59,976 bases of DNA from Vicinamibacterales bacterium (GTDB taxonomy: Bacteria > Acidobacteriota > Vicinamibacteria > Vicinamibacterales > UBA8438): the NCBI GenBank assembly GCA_958296065.1, contig CATQHX010000058.1, positions 1 through 59,976 of the forward strand, given 5' to 3'. The notes beneath the pieces were generated by a model. That model was not told the DNA's origin, did no database searches, and saw nothing but the letters and a program-made list of their open reading frames with translations. Made by a program: the position numbers and the translations under genes. The first letter of the stretch is position 1. Every line of letters starts with the position of its first letter. This document shows, in pieces, positions 33,216-41,877 of this stretch.

Positions 33216-33647
33216 ATGCTCACCCTTGCCACCGTCGTTCTGCCACTGCTGTCGGTCGGGCTGCACCACGAGCTGCTGGTGCTCGCGTCGAACGTGGTCC
33301 GCGCCCTGCCGGGAACGGGCCGCGCCGACGTGGGGCTGGCGGTCGTGCTGGCCCTTGTCGCGCACGTGATCGAGGTGCTGGTGTTCGCCCTCGGATGGCT
33401 GGTGCTGATCCGCGCCGGCGTCGTCGAGCTGTCGGTGCCGTCGCCGACACTCACCGAGATCATCTACTTCTCGGGCTCGGTCTACACGTCGCTCGGTTTC
33501 GGCGATATCGTCCCGGTGAGCAGCGGCCGGTTCCTCGTCGTGCTGGAGGCCGTGACCGGCCTGGTGCTGATCGCGTGGACGGCGTCGTTCACTTTCTACC
33601 AGATGCGCGAACACTGGATGGAGGACACGGACGAAGGAAACGGCTGA
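33216..33647 (+). CDS. Two-TM ion channel (Ion_trans_2, potassium-channel-like)
   Basis: A 143-residue membrane protein with about four hydrophobic stretches. The last two bracket a pore loop with T-S-L-G-F-G-D-I-V-P, equivalent to the K-channel filter T-x-x-G-Y/F-G-D. An N-terminal pair of helices precedes it. There is no cytosolic regulatory domain; the C-terminal 15 residues are acidic. It probably forms a tetrameric cation channel. It stands alone, flanked on both sides by copies of the dispersed repeat. Confidence 0.82.
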   Translation: MLTLATVVLPLLSVGLHHELLVLASNVVRALPGTGRADVGLAVVLALVAHVIEVLVFALGWLVLIRAGVVELSVPSPTLTEIIYFSGSVYTSLGFGDIVPVSSGRFLVVLEAVTGLVLIAWTASFTFYQMREHWMEDTDEGNG

Positions 33648-33654
33648 CGTCTCC

Positions 33655-33682
33655 GTTGCGTTTCTGCGGCGCAGACTCCTGG
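33655..33682. repeat. Inverted copy of the dispersed element after the channel gene
   Basis: On the minus strand this reads ccaggagtctgcgccgcaga followed by aacgcaac. It matches the copy at 24957 over most of its length. It begins eight bases after the channel gene's stop codon, as at other gene ends in the window. Confidence 0.65.
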
Positions 33683-33766
33683 AGGAGAAGGGCGACCCGA
33701 GCGTCCGACCCACCCTTCCCGGTCTGCACGAATCGGCGGCCCCCGATGGAGCCACCGCGGACGACG

Positions 33767-35476
33767 CTACTGGGCGGCCAGTCCGGCCAGCTCGCGCCGG
33801 CCCCGGTCGAACAACTGGCGGACCCGGCCGCTGGTCCGGAATTCCCTGAGTATGGCCGCTCGCCCGCTGGTCCGCAGATCCTGAATCGTGAAGGCGAGCA
33901 CGGTCGCCATTATCGCGCCCTCCTCGGTGCCGCTTTCGGAGAATCGGCGGCGAAAGTCCTGCAGCGTCGCCCTGAACCCGGACGAATGCCATTTCTCGAT
34001 ACCCGGTTCGAGCTGGAGGAACTCGTCGAGTACGGCCGCGTACTGCGGGCTCGGGGGGTGATGCCAGAACGAGACGTCCGGCCCGAAGTCCGCGATGTAC
34101 TCGGGCAGATACAGGTTGGCCCGCGACGGGACCTGCCGCACCAGGGCCGGGTTGTAGCGCCGCACTTCGTCGCGCGAGAGGCCCGTCCGCTGCATCACCC
34201 GCGTGATCGACGTGCTGCGCGGCACCCGCATGGCGAAGACCTCCGACTGCGGTATCTCCTCCATGAGGCGCCTTATGTTCACCATGTTGCCGAAGATCAT
34301 CTCCGCGTACAGGGCCGAGCGCGGACCGTAGGTGCGGAACAGCGCTCGGTAGCGGCGAATCGAGACATCGCGCAGCCTGCGGACGAAATCGGATCCGCGC
34401 AGGTACTGCTCGCGCATGTTGCCCGCGCCGAGCCGTTCCCCGTTGATGACCGTCCGCATGACGTTGGCGCCGCCGGCGTGATGCTCGGACAGCGCGGGAA
34501 TGAAGCTGCCGTACATGGTCGCCAGCACGGACAGGTAGGCTGCGCAGTACCCCGCCTGGGTGGTCTGGTTGTAACCCTCGATCACGTGCGGGGAGCGCCG
34601 CTTCAGGTAGTTCCAGTTGCGGGGCAGCCACTGGCAGAAGCCAAGGGCCCGCGCGGAGGAGCGGGCCCGGCCGTTGAAGCCGGACTCGACCATCGCCTGC
34701 GCCAGGCCGATCTCGGCCGGCACCCCGAAGCGTTCGTAGATGGCGCTCCATTCGCTCAGGAAGCCGCCGTAGCGCGCGGCGTGGGGCGCCACGAAACGGC
34801 CTCGCGTGGCGTTGTGCACGATCGGCCCGACCCGGCGCTCGAGCGTCTCCTCCACGGCTCGCCGCCGGTCGCGGATCCTGCGCGGGAGGCCGCGGCCGGA
34901 CAGCGCGTTCGCCAGCGACTCGTCGGCCCAATCGCCGTTGCGCCGCCAGTCGCCTCGCGACGGGAAGGTCACGAGCAGTCGCCCATCGGTCTTGCTGCCG
35001 AAGGCGACATGGCCGTCCGGGATCGTGAAGATGTGCTGCCAGAAGGGATACGAGGGCCGGAACGTGTCCAGCGCCTCGAGGTCCGCCGCGAGCCGGACGC
35101 GCGTCCGCTCGAAGGACGTTCCCGGGATCGGCTCGTCCTCTTCGATCGCAGCTTCGGGCGGCTGGACGCGTGCGGGCACCTCGGCACGCACGGCCGCCCC
35201 GGCGGGTGCGACCGCCCCGGCACGCGCGGGCACCCCGGCGGGTGCGAACACCTCGGCACGCGCGGCCGCCTGGGCGGGTGTGGGCACCTCGGCACGCACG
35301 GCCGCCTCGGACGGACGCGTCTCCTGCCTCGGGGGCGTGATCGCGCCCGGAAAGGTCGGCCTCGGTAGCGCGGACTCTCCGGCTTCGGGCCCCGCCTGTG
35401 CTCGGATATCTTGAATGTCGGTCGGAAAGATCGAGACGGCCAGCGCTAGGCCGGCGAGCGTGGCAAAGCCTCTCAT
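33767..35476 (-). CDS. Lytic transglycosylase (MltD-like) with Ala/Val-rich N-terminal repeats
   Basis: A 569-residue exported protein. The ATG follows GGTAGGTG and begins a signal peptide. Residues 30-115 are a repeated Ala/Arg/Glu/Val/Pro stretch (A-R-A-E-V, P-A-R-A-G). The SLT catalytic domain lies near residues 230-370, with the glutamate in A-Q-A-M-V-E-S-G-F and the following S-A-R-A-L-G-F-C-Q-W-L-P. A C-terminal LysM-like segment (S-I-T-R-V-M-Q-R-T-G-L, Y-N-P-A-L, Y-L-P-E-Y) should bind peptidoglycan. It cleaves glycan strands in the periplasm during wall turnover. The frame runs upstream of the ATG without support. Confidence 0.88.
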   Translation of the reverse strand: MRGFATLAGLALAVSIFPTDIQDIRAQAGPEAGESALPRPTFPGAITPPRQETRPSEAAVRAEVPTPAQAAARAEVFAPAGVPARAGAVAPAGAAVRAEVPARVQPPEAAIEEDEPIPGTSFERTRVRLAADLEALDTFRPSYPFWQHIFTIPDGHVAFGSKTDGRLLVTFPSRGDWRRNGDWADESLANALSGRGLPRRIRDRRRAVEETLERRVGPIVHNATRGRFVAPHAARYGGFLSEWSAIYERFGVPAEIGLAQAMVESGFNGRARSSARALGFCQWLPRNWNYLKRRSPHVIEGYNQTTQAGYCAAYLSVLATMYGSFIPALSEHHAGGANVMRTVINGERLGAGNMREQYLRGSDFVRRLRDVSIRRYRALFRTYGPRSALYAEMIFGNMVNIRRLMEEIPQSEVFAMRVPRSTSITRVMQRTGLSRDEVRRYNPALVRQVPSRANLYLPEYIADFGPDVSFWHHPPSPQYAAVLDEFLQLEPGIEKWHSSGFRATLQDFRRRFSESGTEEGAIMATVLAFTIQDLRTSGRAAILREFRTSGRVRQLFDRGRRELAGLAAQ

Positions 35477-35594
35477 GACACCTACCGTTGATTGAGTACC
35501 CATCCGCATCGGTGCACGAAACAGGCTAACGAGGTACGAATTCCGGGCATTATACGGCTTCTGTCGAGATGTATCGTCTGTTACCCTTGCTTTC

Positions 35595-36716
35595 ATGAGT
35601 CTTCGCGCCGCTATTTTCGCCTGTACGAGCCTGCTGCCACTGCTTTCTTGCGGTGGCGGGCCGGCCGATTTGAGCGACGCGGTGACCCTGCTGCGCCTCC
35701 CCGAGGGTGGCCGGCTGCCCCGTGCGGTCGTCGACGACAACGGGACCGTGCACGCCGTCTACTTTCAGGGAGAGCCGCGCGGGGGCGATCTGCTGTACGT
35801 CAGCCGGGCGCGGGACGCAGCCGGCTGGTCCGAGCCGCGCTACGTCAACTCCGAACCGGGCACGGTGGTCGGCATCGGCCCAATAGACGGCGGGCAGATC
35901 GCGCTCGGCAAGGACGGCCGCCTGCACGTGGTGTGGTTCAAGCTCGGCCGCACGGAATTTCTGTACACCCGGACCACTGAGGACCGCACCGGATTCGAGC
36001 CGCAGTTCGCCATCGCCGCCGGAGAAGGCGTAGAAGCGGGCCCCTCCATCGCCGCCGACGGCGAGGGCAATCTGTACGTGTTCTGGCACACCGGCGAGCC
36101 CCCCGACTCCGAGCGCTCGGTCTTCATGACCGTCTCGCGCGACGATGGCCAGACCTTTTCGGCCGCCCGGCCTGTGAACGGCGAGCAGGAGGGCGCCTGC
36201 GACTGCTGCGGCCTGCACGCGATGACGAACGAAGAAGGCGCGGTGTACGTGTCCTACCGCGGCGCCGGCGAGAACATTCGGCGCGGCCAGCGCCTGCTGA
36301 CCTCGCTCGACCGCGGTGCGACGTTCACCGACGAGTTGATCGACCTGTGGGAGATCAACGCCTGCCCGATCTCCACAACCAGCCTCGCGCGCGGTCCGGA
36401 AGGCATGGCCGTGGCGTGGGAGACGGCGGGACAGGTCTTCGCCGGCCCCACCGGGAAGCTCCCGGGGGCGGCATCACCCGCCGGGGAGGCCGCCGCGCGG
36501 CGCAAGAACCCCACCGTGGCGGTCAATCACCGCGGCGAGACCCTGCTCGGGTGGGGTGACGGCTTCGGCTGGCAGTCCGGCGGGACCTTCCAGTGGCAAC
36601 TGTTCGACGCCGACGGGGCGCCGCTGGGCGCGCAGGGGGCCGGGCCGGAGATTCCCGAGGGAAGCCTGGCCGCCGTTGTCGCCGAGCCGGACGGTACGTT
36701 CCTGGTTACCTTCTAG
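35595..36716 (+). CDS. Sialidase-like propeller lipoprotein
   Basis: A 373-residue lipoprotein (L-L-P-L-L-S-C lipobox). It has beta-propeller repeats with S-R-D-D-G-Q-T-F, S-L-D-R-G-A-T-F and repeated V-D-D-N-G-T-V-H-A-V-Y, K-D-G-R-L-H-V-V-W and G-N-L-Y-V-F-W strands, as in the exo-alpha-sialidase superfamily. The C-D-C-C-G-L-H motif is notable and might bind metal or haem, or form disulfides. Catalytic sialidase residues are not recognised. Its stop codon is overlapped by a copy of the dispersed repeat (from 36715). Confidence 0.75.
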   Translation: MSLRAAIFACTSLLPLLSCGGGPADLSDAVTLLRLPEGGRLPRAVVDDNGTVHAVYFQGEPRGGDLLYVSRARDAAGWSEPRYVNSEPGTVVGIGPIDGGQIALGKDGRLHVVWFKLGRTEFLYTRTTEDRTGFEPQFAIAAGEGVEAGPSIAADGEGNLYVFWHTGEPPDSERSVFMTVSRDDGQTFSAARPVNGEQEGACDCCGLHAMTNEEGAVYVSYRGAGENIRRGQRLLTSLDRGATFTDELIDLWEINACPISTTSLARGPEGMAVAWETAGQVFAGPTGKLPGAASPAGEAAARRKNPTVAVNHRGETLLGWGDGFGWQSGGTFQWQLFDADGAPLGAQGAGPEIPEGSLAAVVAEPDGTFLVTF

Positions 36717-36803
36717 GAGCCTGCGCCGCCAGGCACGGGGCATCCCCGACACCCGGGCGAGGGGCGACGAGGGAACATCGCTTCGGGGTATCGGATCGGG
36801 CAA

Positions 36804-36839
36804 GAAAAAGGCCCCGCGCCGTCGGACGGCACGGGGCCT
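36804..36839 (-). terminator. Rho-independent terminator of the frameshifted propeller gene
   Basis: On the minus strand aggccccg and cggggcct (with gccg/cggc inside) form a GC hairpin followed by tttttcttg. It lies about 50 bases after the stop expected for the gene at 36889. It supports that gene having been a genuine transcription unit. Confidence 0.85.
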
Positions 36840-36888
36840 GAATCGACCGTACCCGCAACACGGAGCCCTTGCGACGGGTTTGGCGGCG

Positions 36889-38020
36889 CTAGTTCGAGCC
36901 CTTGCCGTACTTGGTGAGCCGCCGCCGGCGAACGGCCGCGACGCCGGCCCCTCGGCCACGAACACGTTGCCGTCCTCGTCGACGGCGACGCCTTCGCCGG
37001 CGAGCCCCTGCAGCGTGCGGCCCTCCTCGGGGACGTGCGGCGGGATGAACCCGGTCACCCGATCCTCACCGGCGGGGCCGATGCGGACGCCGTTCTTCCA
37101 GCCGTAGTGGTTGGTCTCCTGCGACTCGGAGTCGATCGCGTAGAGCGTGTCGTCGGCGGTGATGTACAGCCCGCTGATGCGGCTGAACTGCGTAGTAGAT
37201 GTCGAGCAGCTCGCCTTCCTGGTCGAAGATCTGGATGCGGTGGTTGCCGCGGTCCGCCACGAACAGGCGGCCCTGAGAGTCGAACTCCATCGCGTGCGGC
37301 GTGCGGAACTGGCCCGGGCCGGAAGCCGATCTCGCCCCACTGCTTGATGAAGTTGCCGTCGCGGTCGTACTTGAGGATGCGCCCGGTCCGCGCCGGCCGG
37401 CGGATCCGGGTTCTGGCCGCTGTGGCCGTCCGAGACGAAGATGTCGCCGGTCGGGCCCCAGGTGATGACGTCGCACGGCTCGTTCAGATGCACGCCCTCG
37501 GGGTCGCTGCCCGGCTGGCCGGCGACGCCGAGGCGTCATGAGAACCTCGCCCTCGGGGCTGAACTTGAAGACCTGGTGGCCGATCTCGTCGTTGCCCTGC
37601 GAGTCGGTGACCCAGACGTTGCCGTCGTCGTCGACGTGGATCCCGTGCGGCAGCACGAAGAGCCCCGCGCCGAACTCGGCCATCAGCTCGCCCGTGTGCC
37701 GGTTGTACTTCAGGATCGGATTCAGGGTCGGGTTGGCCGCGCAGCCGCCGGCGAGCCCGATTCCGCCGCAACGGTCGTAGACCCAGACGTGCCCGTCGGT
37801 CGGATCGATGTCGACGCCCGGCGGTCGAGCCCCACGTCCGCTCGTCGGGCAGCGTGGCCCAGTGCAACTCGACCTCGGGATTGGGGTTCGGCAGCACGCG
37901 CTGCACCAGGTCGGCCTCTCCCTCCTGGGCCGCCGCGCCGCCGGCGCCGAGCGCCGCGACCGACAGAACCAGCAGGGCCACGCCTGCAACTCTCAAGACG
38001 ATCCGTCGATTCTCCGTCAT
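36889..38020 (-). pseudogene. NHL-repeat six-bladed propeller protein, six frame breaks
   Basis: A secreted NHL/SMP-30-like propeller of about 377 residues can be read only by changing frame six times. It starts at ATG 38020 with GAGGAGAGGG and a signal peptide ending A-A-A-Q-E. In order the frames give V-D-I-D-P-T-D-G-H-V-W, G-I-H-V-D-D-D-G-N-V-W, D-V-I-T-W-G-P-T-G-D-I-F-V-S-D-G-H, F-V-A-D-R-G-N-H-R-I-Q-I-F-D, G-L-Y-I-T-A-D-D and G-N-V-F-V-A-E-G-P, ending L-T-K-Y-G-K-G-S-N. Breaks lie near 37819, 37533, 37395, 37321, 37190 and 36919: five net insertions and one net deletion of one base, mostly in G/C runs. The protein pattern is conserved throughout, so the damage is recent or due to base calling. 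Confidence 0.8.
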
Positions 38021-38097
38021 TATCCCTCTCCTCTGTTGAATCCGGGGCATATATCCTAGCCGAATCCGGCGCGCGCGGGGCAGACTCCCAGGCAGGG

Positions 38098-38168
38098 TCG
38101 GTTGGGCGGGCAATCGGAGCCTCAGGCGACGATTTCCGGGGCCGGAGCTTGCGCCGGAGAACGCAACG
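38098..38168. repeat. Dispersed repeat copy in a divergent intergenic region
   Basis: cggttgggcgggcaatcgg and caggcgacgatt match the 33113-33160 stretch. They are followed by ggagcttgcgccggagaacg and caacggag, matching 24958-24985. The 346-base gap (38021-38366) between the divergent propeller gene and the secreted protein gene shows nothing else that I can name. Confidence 0.65.
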
Positions 38169-38366
38169 GAGTGAGTATTGCGGCGAAGGCTTCCGGGCGG
38201 GTGGGACTGTGGCCGACCACCGCGCCCGGCGACGGGTTCGGCGGCACCAGGCTCGGGGAATCTGGACCGAGATGGCGACGCTGACCGAGGAGCCACGCAG
38301 TCCGGGTGGGACGCACCCGCTGGAACGCCGCGGGGGCGTCGACTCCGGCTGCCGGACGAGGAATCC

Positions 38367-39287
38367 ATGCACGACCCGCAACGCCGCCGTGCCCGCACCG
38401 CCACCATCGCCGCGCTGGCGCTGATGGCCGCTACCGCCTGGCTTCCGATGACCGCGGGGGGTCAGACCGCCCCCCCGCGGACGCCCTGGGGCGCGCCGGA
38501 TCTGAACGGCATCTGGAACCACGGAACGGCGACCCCGCTCGAACGTCGCGAGGAGCAGGGCGACCGGGAGTTGCTGACGGAGGCGGAAATTACCGAGATC
38601 AACGCCGCACAGCAGTCCACGGAGGGCGTCGGGGCGCGGCGGGCGGTCTGGTGGGAGCGCAGCCTGTCGGACGGTCGTACGTCGATGATCGTCGACCCGC
38701 CGGACGGCCGCATCCCGTACTCCGCCGCGGGAATGGAGCGCGTGCGGGCCCGCCCGGGGCAGACCAGCGAGGGGCCCGAGGGCCGCAGCCCGCAGGAGCG
38801 CTGCATCTCGTACGGCATTCCGCGCCTGGGCGGCCCCTACAGTCAGAACATCCACATCGCACAGACGCCGGACCACGTTCTCCTGCTCTTCGAGATGGTC
38901 CACGAGTTCCGCATCATTCCGCTGGACGGACGGCCGCATCTGCCGGGACACGTGCGGCAGTGGCTGGGTGACTCGCGCGGTCGTTGGGAAGGCGACACGC
39001 TGGTCGTCGAGACCTCCAACTTCAGCCCCGCGCAGTGGTTCCGCGGGCTGTCGCAGGGAGGCATGCGTCTGGTCGAGCGCTTCACCCGGGTCGACGAAGA
39101 CACCGTGAGCTACGCGGTGACCTTCGAGGATCCGGACCTGTGGACGCAGCCCTGGACGGCCTCCATCCTGATGCCGCCTACCGAGGGCGACATGTTCGAG
39201 TTCGCCTGCCACGAGGGGAACACCGGAATAGCCGCCACGCTCGAGATAGCCCGGCTGGAAGAGGCCGAAGCGGACGGGCCGCGGTAG
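38367..39287 (+). CDS. Secreted protein of an acidobacterial family (paralog A)
   Basis: A 306-residue exported protein with a signal peptide (residues 8-31). Motifs are P-W-G-A-P-D-L-N-G-I-W near the N terminus, T-P-L-E-R-R, V-D-P-P-D-G-R-I-P-Y, and R-Q-W-L-G-D-S-R-G-R-W-E-G-D-T-L-V-V-E-T-S, then Y-A-V-T-F-E-D-P-D and C-H-E-G-N at the end. This family is common in Acidobacteriota and has no assigned function. A homolog with the same motifs lies at 41878. The two flank a DUF5916 outer-membrane protein gene, so a shared envelope or degradation role is possible. Confidence 0.75.
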   Translation: MHDPQRRRARTATIAALALMAATAWLPMTAGGQTAPPRTPWGAPDLNGIWNHGTATPLERREEQGDRELLTEAEITEINAAQQSTEGVGARRAVWWERSLSDGRTSMIVDPPDGRIPYSAAGMERVRARPGQTSEGPEGRSPQERCISYGIPRLGGPYSQNIHIAQTPDHVLLLFEMVHEFRIIPLDGRPHLPGHVRQWLGDSRGRWEGDTLVVETSNFSPAQWFRGLSQGGMRLVERFTRVDEDTVSYAVTFEDPDLWTQPWTASILMPPTEGDMFEFACHEGNTGIAATLEIARLEEAEADGPR

Positions 39288-39438
39288 CTCGCAGAGCCGG
39301 TTTCACGCCGTGACCATGCTGTTCCTCGTCGAAGGCGCTGACGCGAGCGGCCCGAAGGCCGCCGACGGCCGCCCGCGCTACCGCGTCCGCCGCGACACGA
39401 CCATCGGCGCGGGGACCGCCCTGAACGCGGCGGCGCTG

Positions 39439-41748
39439 ATGCGTATCGTCCTTGCCCACGCCGCCCCGCTCATCGCCGGCCTGGCGCTTGTGGCCGGTGC
39501 CACGCCCGCGCACGGCGCGCCGGCGCCGCAGGGCGGCCTGCGACTTCCGCCGACGCAGATCTTCGGCCCGCCCCCGCCCGTTCCCCCCGAGGTAATAGCC
39601 CGCGACAACTCCGGGGTCACCATTCGGGCCACGCGGGTCGACACACCCATCAGCATCGACGGCAGCCTGAACGAAGCGGTCTACGAGCTCGTCCGGCCGA
39701 TGTCGGACTTCATCCAGAACGACCCGGCCGAGGGCGAACCGGCCACCGAGCGCACCGAGGTGTGGCTGCTCTTCGACGACGACAACGTCTATGTCGTGGC
39801 CCGCTGCTGGGAGACGCGGCCCGACCGGATCATCGCCACCGAAATGCGCCGCGACAACATTCGGATCGTGCGCGACGACAACTTCGCCTGGTCGTTCGAC
39901 ACCTTCTACGACCGGCGCAACGTCATTCTGTTCGAGGTGTCGGCGGTGGGCGGCCGGCTGGACGCGCAGCTCACCAACGAGTCGCAGCCGAACCTGGACT
40001 GGAACCCGGTGTACGACGTCTCGGTCGGCCGCATGGAGGGCGGCTGGGTGATGGAGGCGGCCCTGCCCTTCAAGTCGCTTCGCTACCGGGGTGAGGGCCC
40101 GCAGACCTGGGGCTTCCAGGCCCGGCGGGTGAACCGCTGGAAGAACGAGTCGTCCTACCTGACGCCGCTGTCCGCCGCGCAGGGGCTCCGCGGACACTTC
40201 CGCGCCTCGCTCGCCGCCACCCTCGTCGGGATCGAGGCGCCGCCGGCATCGAGGCTGTTCGAGGTCAAGCCGTACGCCATCGGGGACCTGACGACCAGCC
40301 CCGTCGCGTCGCCGCCCCTCGCGAACGAGATCGGCTGGGACGGCGGCATCGACGTCAAGTACGGGGTGACCCAGGGACTGACCGCCGACTTCACCGCCAA
40401 CCCGGACTTCGCGCAAGTGGAGGCCGACGAGCAGCAGATCAACCTGACCCGCTTCAACCTGTTCTTCCCCGAGAAGCGCGAGTTCTTCCTGGAGAACCAG
40501 GGGACGTTCCGCTTCGGCGGCGCGGCGACCAGCGGACGCCTGGCCGGGGCCACGGACACGCCGGTCCTCTTTTACAGCCGCCGCATCGGTCTGAGCGGCG
40601 GGCAGGCGGCGCAAGAGGTGCCCCTGCGGGCCGGCGGACGTCTGACCGGACGGGTCGGCCGGTACACCCTCGGCGCGCTCAACATCCAGTCCGGGGACTC
40701 GGTGGCGGCGGGAGCGCGCGCCACCAACTTCAGCGTCCTGCGCGCCCGGCGCGACATCCTGCGGCGCAGCAGCATCGGCGCGATGTTCACCGGCCGGTCG
40801 GTCGCCCTCGACGGGCTGGGCAGCAACGAGGCCTACGGCGTGGACGGCATCTTCGGCTTCTACGACGACCTGAACATCAACACCCACTGGGCGCGCACCC
40901 GCACGGATGGCAGGACCGGCAACGACACCAGCTACCGGGCGCACCTGGAGTACCTCGGCGACCGCTACGGGGTGCAGCTCGAGCATCTGCTGGTGGGCGA
41001 CGACTTCAACCCGGAGATCGGGTTCGTGCGCCGCCGCGACATGCGCCGCAGCTTCGCCGAGTTCCGCTTCAGTCCTCGGCCGCAATCGATCGACTGGGTG
41101 CGCCGGTTCCTGTGGACCGGCTCGTTCGCCTACATCGAGAACCTTGCCGGCGCGGTGGAGACCCGCGAGGGTCTCGCGTCGTTCGGCATCGAGCTCGAGA
41201 ACAGCGACCAGCTCCTGCTGAGCGGCATGCGCTCGTACGAGTTCCTCCCGCGGCCGTTCGAGATCTCGCGCGGCGTCACGCTCCCGGTCCGCGGCTACGA
41301 CTTCGCCAACCTGGGCGTCGGCTACAACTTCGGCCAGCAGCGCCGCTGGTCGGCCAACGTCCTCGCCGAACACGGCAGCTTCTACAGCGGCCAGAAGACG
41401 GCACTGACCGTCACCCGCGGCCGCGCCAGCCTCACCGACCAGTTCTCCGTCGAACCGCTCTACTCGATCAACTGGATCGACCTGGCCGAGGGCGAGTTCA
41501 CGACCAACCTGTTCGGCGCACGCGTCACCTACACGATGACGCCGCTGATGTTCACCAGCGCGCTGGTGCAGTACAACTCCAGCCGCAACGCGGTCTCCGC
41601 CAACATCCGCTTCCGCTGGGAGTACCAGCCGGGCAGCGAGCTGTTCATCGTCTTCAACGAGGAACGCGATACCGGCCTGCACCGCTCCTATCTGGGGCCC
41701 ACGAACCGGGCGTTCATCATCAAGTTCAACCGGCTGTTCCGGTTCTGA
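39439..41748 (+). CDS. DUF5916 outer-membrane protein with CBM9-like domain
   Basis: A 769-residue exported protein. The ATG was chosen because it begins a signal peptide; the frame is open from 39310. Residues about 60-230 resemble a carbohydrate-binding family 9 fold (I-D-G-S-L-N-E-A-V-Y, W-L-L-F-D-D-D-N-V-Y-V-V-A-R-C-W). The rest is the DUF5916 barrel: F-T-A-N-P-D-F-A-Q-V-E-A-D, N-L-F-F-P-E-K-R-E-F-F-L-E-N-Q, then strands to a C-terminal F-N-R-L-F-R-F with the terminal phenylalanine typical of outer-membrane proteins. Ligand unknown. It lies between two paralogous secreted proteins. Confidence 0.85.
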   Translation: MRIVLAHAAPLIAGLALVAGATPAHGAPAPQGGLRLPPTQIFGPPPPVPPEVIARDNSGVTIRATRVDTPISIDGSLNEAVYELVRPMSDFIQNDPAEGEPATERTEVWLLFDDDNVYVVARCWETRPDRIIATEMRRDNIRIVRDDNFAWSFDTFYDRRNVILFEVSAVGGRLDAQLTNESQPNLDWNPVYDVSVGRMEGGWVMEAALPFKSLRYRGEGPQTWGFQARRVNRWKNESSYLTPLSAAQGLRGHFRASLAATLVGIEAPPASRLFEVKPYAIGDLTTSPVASPPLANEIGWDGGIDVKYGVTQGLTADFTANPDFAQVEADEQQINLTRFNLFFPEKREFFLENQGTFRFGGAATSGRLAGATDTPVLFYSRRIGLSGGQAAQEVPLRAGGRLTGRVGRYTLGALNIQSGDSVAAGARATNFSVLRARRDILRRSSIGAMFTGRSVALDGLGSNEAYGVDGIFGFYDDLNINTHWARTRTDGRTGNDTSYRAHLEYLGDRYGVQLEHLLVGDDFNPEIGFVRRRDMRRSFAEFRFSPRPQSIDWVRRFLWTGSFAYIENLAGAVETREGLASFGIELENSDQLLLSGMRSYEFLPRPFEISRGVTLPVRGYDFANLGVGYNFGQQRRWSANVLAEHGSFYSGQKTALTVTRGRASLTDQFSVEPLYSINWIDLAEGEFTTNLFGARVTYTMTPLMFTSALVQYNSSRNAVSANIRFRWEYQPGSELFIVFNEERDTGLHRSYLGPTNRAFIIKFNRLFRF

Positions 41749-41877
41749 ACCTGTCGCCGGGATCGGACTGGCACTGACTGCGCGCCCGACCTCTGCCTGC
41801 GGGTTTCCATGCCCGGAACGCCCCCGTTTCGCGGTAGGATTGGCGGAAACGCTGCTACTGAAAAAGGGAGTATCGAG

